This document shows, in pieces, positions 16,114 through 18,557 of a DNA stretch of 18,557 nucleotides. Below the pieces are notes generated by a model. It was not told the DNA's origin. It did no database searches and worked only from the letters and a program-made list of their open reading frames with translations. The stretch comes from Caldithrix sp. (GTDB taxonomy: Bacteria > Zhuqueibacterota > Zhuqueibacteria > Oceanimicrobiales > Oceanimicrobiaceae). The DNA is taken from assembly GCA_004357015.1 (NCBI GenBank), contig SMXE01000253.1:1-18557 (forward strand), written 5' to 3'. Made by a program: the position numbers and the translations under genes. Numbering within the stretch: position 1 is the stretch's first letter; the number at the start of each line of letters is the position of its first letter.

Positions 16114-16163
16114 GCTTGCACAAGCCGATTCCTAAGATAGAAAAAAAGTCAGCTTGTGCAAGC
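16114..16163. promoter_or_regulatory. Pair of inverted 12-bp operator-like sites around a promoter
   Basis: GCTTGCACAAGC (16114-16125) and GCTTGTGCAAGC (16152-16163) are exact reverse complements of each other, and each is itself nearly palindromic. Centres are 38 bp apart. The upstream copy on the minus strand contains the -35 element; the other copy sits just after the predicted transcription start. Since only one copy is transcribed, they are better read as paired DNA-binding sites for a regulator than as an RNA hairpin. Confidence 0.6.
16134..16161 (-). promoter_or_regulatory. Promoter of the small Gly-rich protein gene
   Basis: On the minus strand TTGCAC (16156-16161) and TATCTT (16134-16139) are 16 bp apart. 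The start would be near 16127, giving a leader of about 42 bases. The -35 is embedded in one operator-like site, so a bound regulator would block RNA polymerase. Confidence 0.5.
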
Positions 16164-16217
16164 TAAACCTGCGAGTGTCAGTTTTCTTATGATATATGAT
16201 AATACACTTGAGAAGAG

Positions 16218-16260
16218 AAAAACCCCAGCAGAAAGTCTGTTACAGGATGTTGTGACTGGG
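16218..16260 (-). terminator. Possible terminator after the radical SAM gene
   Basis: On the minus strand CCCAG (16260-16256) pairs with CTGGG (16228-16224) around a loop that holds a small CAGA/TCTG hairpin, then GTTTTTC follows. It lies about 67 bases past the stop codon. The outer stem is short, so the call is weak. Confidence 0.3.
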
Positions 16261-16326
16261 AGCTGAACGCCCTATCTCCGTGCTGAAATCAGTCGAATCG
16301 AAATCTGGCCAGAAAATTCTGCCCGA

Positions 16327-17847
16327 TCACGTAAAAGCGCCGTCTGGAACAACGTCCACTGCTTGTTCGGCTTGCGGCTGCAGACCGTCGATACTCTTGG
16401 AGTTCCAATAACTTTCGTGCGCCTGAATGTATTCGTCGAATTTCGTGCTTGATTTCAATTTGTCGATATCTTGCAGAACCTTCTTGCTGTAGAGATGAAG
16501 GTGCTCAGCATTGAATTCGAGTTCCGTACAAGCAATTTCTCTTTTTGTCGGATGGGCACGGGAAAAGATGCTTTGCTGCTTATTCAAACGTCTATTCAAC
16601 GACTCTTTGCTAAAGCAGCCAAGAAGCACTTTTTGGAATTGCTCTACCAGGTTTTCCGGATGCGCGGTTGTGATGAAATTTGGCAGTCCGAACTGATCGA
16701 TGCCGGCGGTCCCCATCATACGGCCTTCTGAGTTCAGCCTTCGCTCAAGCTGTGTCTCCGGAAGGGCAAGCAGCATACCGGTCATGGCTACCGTAATACC
16801 TGTGGTGTTGACGTAGTCAACGATGAGGTCGGCGATATTGTCCGGATCGCTGTCAAAACCGATAATAAAACCTGCCTGCATGAAGAACTCATAGCTTTGA
16901 CAAATCTCGATCGCCTCAACCAAATCCAGCTTCAGATTCTGTACTTTACGCGTTTCCTTCAAGGAAGCCTTGTTGGGCGTCTCGATGCCGGTAAACATGC
17001 AATAGAAGCCGGCTTGTTTCATGAGTTTTAACATGTCGGGATTCTGGGCCAGATTGATGCTCGCCTCGGTATAGAAGTAGAAGGGGTAGTCACGCCGTTT
17101 TTGAAAATCGACGATTGCGGGAAGGATATTCTTGATGTTTTTGCGATTGCCATAGAAATTGTCATCCACAAAGAACACGGGGCCGCGAAATCCCAGATTG
17201 AGCACAGCTTCCAATTCACTGACCATGGCTTCCGCAGTTTTGGTGCGCTGAATTCTGCCGTAGAGCTCAATGATGTCGCAGAATTCACAGGTGAAGGGAC
17301 AGCCACGCGCATATTGAACGGTTACCTGCCAGTACAGTGAAAAGTCGAGGAGATCATATCTCGGCATAACAGGATTGCTGGCAATGTCCGGTTGCTTTGA
17401 ACCCTGGATCAGGTGCGGCGCATTGTCATTGGCAATCTCGTCCAGGAGATTCTCCAGATCAAACCCTTCCGCTTCACCAACAAAAATGTGGTCAACGTTT
17501 CTGAGGATTTGGTGATATTCTGATGCAAGCGGTCCGCCAATAAGAATTTTTTTCTTGAGCTTTCTGCATTTTAGCGAGAGGCGAAGGATCGATCGATACT
17601 GCGGTCCCCAACCACTCAGCATGACCAAATCTGCCCACTCGATATCTGCTTCCGTGATCGTCTGAGAATTGAGATCGATGTGACGAAAATCATATTTCCC
17701 GCGCGGCAAGGTGCCTGCAACTGTGATAAGGGCGAGCGGCGCCATCACCGCCTTCTTGTTGACTTGGTGCAGACTATATTGCATTCCCCAAAAGCTGATT
17801 TCAAATTCTGGCCAAACGAGTAGTATGCGTTTTATGGACTTTTTCAT
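16327..17847 (-). CDS. B12-binding-domain radical SAM protein (HpnP/DUF4070-like)
   Basis: This is a 506-residue protein. Residues 1-145 are a Rossmann-like cobalamin-binding domain (RILLVWPEFEISFWG, APLALITVAGTL, ILIGGPLAS, FVGEAEG); the usual DxHxxG His is not evident. Residues about 165-385 are the radical SAM barrel, with the cluster motif C183-x3-C187-x2-C190 in ARGCPFTCEFCDI and later VDDNFYGNRKNI and FTGIETPN. The C-terminal 120 residues resemble DUF4070. This domain set is shared by hopanoid C-2 methylase HpnP and many uncharacterised methylases or cyclases, so the precise reaction cannot be assigned. No hopanoid gene is in the window. GGGAGG lies 6 bases before the ATG. The gene stands alone, flanked by a possible terminator and by the gene-poor region 17848-18450. 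Confidence 0.9.
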   Translation of the reverse strand: MKKSIKRILLVWPEFEISFWGMQYSLHQVNKKAVMAPLALITVAGTLPRGKYDFRHIDLNSQTITEADIEWADLVMLSGWGPQYRSILRLSLKCRKLKKKILIGGPLASEYHQILRNVDHIFVGEAEGFDLENLLDEIANDNAPHLIQGSKQPDIASNPVMPRYDLLDFSLYWQVTVQYARGCPFTCEFCDIIELYGRIQRTKTAEAMVSELEAVLNLGFRGPVFFVDDNFYGNRKNIKNILPAIVDFQKRRDYPFYFYTEASINLAQNPDMLKLMKQAGFYCMFTGIETPNKASLKETRKVQNLKLDLVEAIEICQSYEFFMQAGFIIGFDSDPDNIADLIVDYVNTTGITVAMTGMLLALPETQLERRLNSEGRMMGTAGIDQFGLPNFITTAHPENLVEQFQKVLLGCFSKESLNRRLNKQQSIFSRAHPTKREIACTELEFNAEHLHLYSKKVLQDIDKLKSSTKFDEYIQAHESYWNSKSIDGLQPQAEQAVDVVPDGAFT

Positions 17848-17871
17848 GCTTCCCTCCCTAATGAGAAAAAA

Positions 17872-18138
17872 CTTGTTAAGCTGACGCAGCTAAAAAAACT
17901 CGACTCCGAGCACTATAACATTGCTCCGGCACCCGCCGGATATGAACGATCACTTGGTCGATACCACGAAGTTTGCGTAGTCCGTTTGAACTCAGACAAA
18001 GCGGCTATGAAGAGAGTGAGTCCTGATTCGGGGTTAAGGTTCGTTGACGTTTCAGTCGTTCAGTTGCAAAAAGAGGAAGTGTCTTTTATCGGCAACTTAG
18101 TCGTCGCCCAGTATCCCACACAAAACATGCTGTCCTAA
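17872..18138 (+). pseudogene. Open frame without a start, possible gene remnant
   Basis: One plus-strand frame is free of stops from 17824 to a TAA at 18136-18138 (104 codons). The part beyond the radical SAM gene reads like protein (for example YERSLGRYHEVCVVRLNSD and LRFVDVSVVQLQKEEVSFI), but has no good start: the first in-frame ATG is at 18007 and would give 43 residues, with no clear ribosome site. It could be the tail of a gene broken upstream, or chance. No family is recognised. It overlaps a TCCGGC/GCCGGA hairpin at 17935-17950. Confidence 0.25.
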
Positions 18139-18196
18139 ATGCCAGCACTGATGGAATCAGTGGGAACGGAGCTAATTTACCAAAACTTATTATTTG

Positions 18197-18224
18197 TTGC
18201 AAGGGAAAGATAATTAAAGATAAT
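18197..18224 (+). promoter_or_regulatory. Promoter candidate for the gene at 18451
   Basis: TTGCAA (18197-18202) and GATAAT (18219-18224) are 16 bp apart. A second candidate, TTTACA (18249-18254) and TTTAAT (18272-18277) with 17 bp, lies just downstream. In such AT-rich DNA chance matches are likely. Either would leave a leader of 165-220 bases. Confidence 0.35.
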
Positions 18225-18225
18225 C
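18206..18225 (+). repeat. Tandem 10-bp direct repeat
   Basis: AAAGATAATT is followed at once by AAAGATAATC (nine of ten bases equal). The second copy contains the -10 of the promoter candidate at 18197-18224. It may be a regulator site or chance in AT-rich sequence. Confidence 0.4.
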
Positions 18226-18450
18226 TTCTATATCGATTCATAAATATCTTTACAATTAGATTCAGTTTTTGTTTAATGTAAATCTTTTTGAGAATCGATG
18301 TACTACCAGCAGGCTCCTTTAAGATCTATGGTTTTGACTGGCTGCTCGGCCAGGGCAGCAAAATTCTGTGCGGCAGCGTTGCCACCCTGGAATACCAACT
18401 GCCATTCTGCTGTTTAAGTCTAAACATTCCTGGACGAGGATACACTTAGC

Positions 18451-18557
18451 ATGTTAAAGACAAGCGCCCTACTATTCCTTCTGCTGTTCATGTCGGCCCT
18501 GTTTTATTCGTTTGCCGGCAGCAAATCGGCCTCCTCAAATATCAAACACAAGCAGCG
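18451..18557 (+). CDS. Start of an exported protein (3' end outside window)
   Basis: The frame opens at the ATG at 18451 and is still open at the window edge after 35 codons. GAGG lies 11 bases upstream. The visible part is a signal peptide: two-residue start, Lys, then the hydrophobic run ALLFLLLFMSALFYSFA, with likely cleavage after FAG or FA, followed by a polar Ser/Lys-rich stretch. The mature protein is out of view, so no function can be proposed. Confidence 0.65.
   Translation, partial: MLKTSALLFLLLFMSALFYSFAGSKSASSNIKHKQ

Larger units (their letters stand above)
18139..18450 (+). other. Non-coding region ahead of the last gene: hairpins and AT-rich stretch
   Basis: No gene is supported here. 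A perfect 7-bp hairpin CACTGAT/ATCAGTG lies at 18146-18162 with no T-run. 18170-18300 is strongly AT-rich and carries an 8-bp inverted pair ATCGATTC (18232-18239) and GAATCGAT (18292-18299). From 18330 the sequence is GC-richer and foldable: CTGGC/GCCAG at 18338-18353 and GTTTA/TAAAC at 18412-18425. It is best read as promoter plus a long leader of the gene at 18451. Confidence 0.5.

Overview
The window comes from a bacterial chromosome, probably an uncultivated, Gram-negative-type lineage of the FCB superphylum (KSB1/Calditrichota-like). That placement is an inference. It rests on moderate GC, an exported FG-GAP repeat protein with a bacterial Ig-like front domain, many signal peptides, split secD and secF genes, and clear Shine-Dalgarno sites plus sigma70-type promoters, which argue against a typical Bacteroidetes. 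No tRNA, rRNA, CRISPR array, insertion sequence or phage gene was seen.

Layout. 1-1300 (-): 5' part of a secreted FG-GAP/VCBS repeat protein that runs off the left edge, behind a long structured leader. 1643-3136 (-): Nudix + metallo-beta-lactamase + winged-helix fusion enzyme with its own promoter. 3312-5284 (+): an exported Met/Gln-rich protein of unknown role and an exported class A beta-lactamase-type serine hydrolase. 5285-9504 (-): a second, larger exported serine hydrolase downstream of an exported protein with a phosphohistidine domain followed by a PPDK-type ATP-grasp domain. That is the domain order of plant glucan water dikinases. The two serine hydrolase genes converge with no base between their stop codons. 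9784-13461 (+): a small basic protein, then secD, secF and a STAS-domain anti-sigma-factor antagonist, closed by a strong rho-independent terminator. 13539-14816 (+): purA. 14997-16085 (-): rnhA and a small exported Gly-rich membrane protein whose promoter carries two mutually inverted 12-bp operator-like sites. 16327-17847 (-): a B12-binding radical SAM protein resembling the HpnP/DUF4070 group. 17848-18450: no convincing gene, but a long open-frame remnant, hairpins and AT-rich promoter-like sequence. 18451-18557 (+): start of another exported protein.

How they fit. The right half of the centre is housekeeping: protein export (SecDF), purine synthesis (PurA), RNA-DNA hybrid removal (RnhA). 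The left half is dominated by exported proteins. The most unusual part is 4379-9504, where a predicted exported dikinase-like protein is followed, 41 bp later on the same strand, by an active-site-bearing serine hydrolase that in turn meets a second such hydrolase tail to tail. This could be a cell-envelope or exported-polysaccharide system, but no substrate can be read from the sequence.
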